Shown piece by piece: positions 4,966 to 5,685 of a stretch of DNA of 5,685 nt (positions within the stretch are counted from its first letter, which is position 1; every line of letters starts with the position of its first letter). Source of the DNA: Deltaproteobacteria bacterium (GTDB lineage Bacteria; Desulfobacterota; Desulfobacteria; Desulfobacterales; Desulfosalsimonadaceae). The stretch is taken from NCBI GenBank assembly GCA_024280875.1, contig JAJRPH010000176.1:1-5685 (forward strand), in the 5' to 3' direction. A program made the translations under genes and the position numbers. Under the pieces are notes generated by a model. The model saw only the letters and a list, made by a program, of their open reading frames with translations. It was not told where the DNA came from and did not search any database.

Positions 4966-5685
4966 ATGACGGAAACAAAAACAGAGAAAAATAAATCTTT
5001 TGAAAAAGCGCTTGAAATCGGCAGACCGCCAAATATCGTATCACTTTTTCCGAATTCAAAAGCACTCATTGTCAGCGGCAAATTCATCGACCGGGCAATG
5101 CTTGCCAAAGGCAACGCTATTTCAATTGCGGCAAACGGACGGAGCCTGTTTGTTATCCAGGGCGCCTTAAAAGCCGCGCAACGGGCTAATTCAGTGATTA
5201 TAATTGAAATAGCAAAATCCGAAGGCGGCACCGGCGCTTACTGTGCGGTCAATTACTGGAACATGGCCAGACTGGTAGACGATCTGTGCAATCAATTGAA
5301 TATCACCGTTCCGGTGGCAATTCACGCAGACCATTATGGCATCAAAGGTCCGGCGGATATTGAAACAGCCAAAACGGAAATCCCCTCCATGTTTGAGGCC
5401 GGCATGACATCCATCGCCATTGACGCATCGCACCTGCCGGACGACCAGAACCTGACGGCCAGCATCGAGATCAACCCCTATATTCCCCAATGGGCAGGTT
5501 ATGAAACAGAAGTTGGTGAAATAAAGGGCAAAAGTGGTCTTTCCACGGTTGAAGAAGCCCTTTTTCTAATTCAGGGTCTGAATGCTCATGATATTTTCCC
5601 GGACTGGATCGCCTTAAACAACGGCACCACCCATGGCATTGAAGCCGGCGCCGAAGGAATCCAGATCGAACTGACCGCACAAATC
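4966..5685 (+). CDS. Class II fructose-bisphosphate aldolase-like protein, partial at the 3' side
   Basis: The first 240 residues of a cytoplasmic protein that resembles zinc-dependent class II aldolases (fructose- or tagatose-bisphosphate type), which split a ketose bisphosphate into dihydroxyacetone phosphate and an aldehyde. Matches to that family: AISIAANGRSLFVIQGALKAA (51-71) at the place of the usual 'GAFNVNN' strand and helix; PVAIHADHYGI (116-126), with Asp122 as likely catalytic base and His123 as zinc ligand; MTSIAIDASHLP (147-158); ETEVGEIKG (180-188), with Glu182 a likely zinc ligand; and ALNNGTTHGI (216-225), with His223 a likely zinc ligand. The usual GGxED loop after the glutamate is not obvious (GEIKGKSG instead), and an N-terminal extension of about 45 residues precedes the domain. 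The substrate may therefore differ. The final zinc ligand and C-terminus lie beyond the window. Confidence 0.75.
   Translation, partial: MTETKTEKNKSFEKALEIGRPPNIVSLFPNSKALIVSGKFIDRAMLAKGNAISIAANGRSLFVIQGALKAAQRANSVIIIEIAKSEGGTGAYCAVNYWNMARLVDDLCNQLNITVPVAIHADHYGIKGPADIETAKTEIPSMFEAGMTSIAIDASHLPDDQNLTASIEINPYIPQWAGYETEVGEIKGKSGLSTVEEALFLIQGLNAHDIFPDWIALNNGTTHGIEAGAEGIQIELTAQI

Noticed and set aside
5191..5680. Open frames on the minus strand under the aldolase-like gene
   Set aside because: They are antisense to a frame with strong family motifs and a good ribosome binding site.

Overview
The window looks like a chromosomal piece of a Gram-negative, moderate-GC bacterium. It carries part of a type II secretion system (T2SS) operon. 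A Desulfobacterota (Desulfobacteraceae-like) sulfate reducer is my best guess, from the general style of the proteins and from a dispersed hairpin repeat beginning with AAAAAGTC and ending with GACTTTTT that I associate with such genomes. This placement is inference, not proof.

Minus strand, positions 3908 down to 1: a compact run gspE - gspF - gspG - gspH, then the first codons of one more gene (probably the next pseudopilin) leaving the window at base 1. GspE is the cytoplasmic assembly ATPase, GspF the inner-membrane platform protein, GspG the major pseudopilin and GspH a minor pseudopilin. gspE/gspF are separated by 1 nt, gspG/gspH overlap by 1 nt (TAATG), and gspH overlaps the next frame by 4 nt (GTGA). 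The only sizeable gap, between gspF and gspG, is filled by a 154-bp repeat. gspC and gspD do not precede gspE here, so the secretin must be encoded elsewhere.

Positions 3909-4644: about 735 bp without a convincing gene. It holds the gspE leader and a weak candidate promoter, a second 154-bp copy of the repeat (4108-4261), a 12-bp palindrome, a cluster of strong hairpins (4426-4536) and a good sigma70-type promoter (4529-4558) reading rightwards.

Plus strand, 4645-5685: a small DUF2007-like protein (84 aa), then a divergent class II fructose-bisphosphate aldolase-like protein cut by the window edge. They may be co-transcribed, divergently from the T2SS genes.

Three observations stand out. 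First, a perfect 17-bp inverted repeat lies inside codons 7-21 of gspE, just after the start codon. Second, the two repeat copies show compensatory base changes in a stem, so the element is probably folded. Third, one copy fits exactly between the gspF stop codon and the gspG ribosome binding site, where it could set the ratio of pseudopilin to motor. I found no CRISPR array, tRNA, rRNA or transposase.
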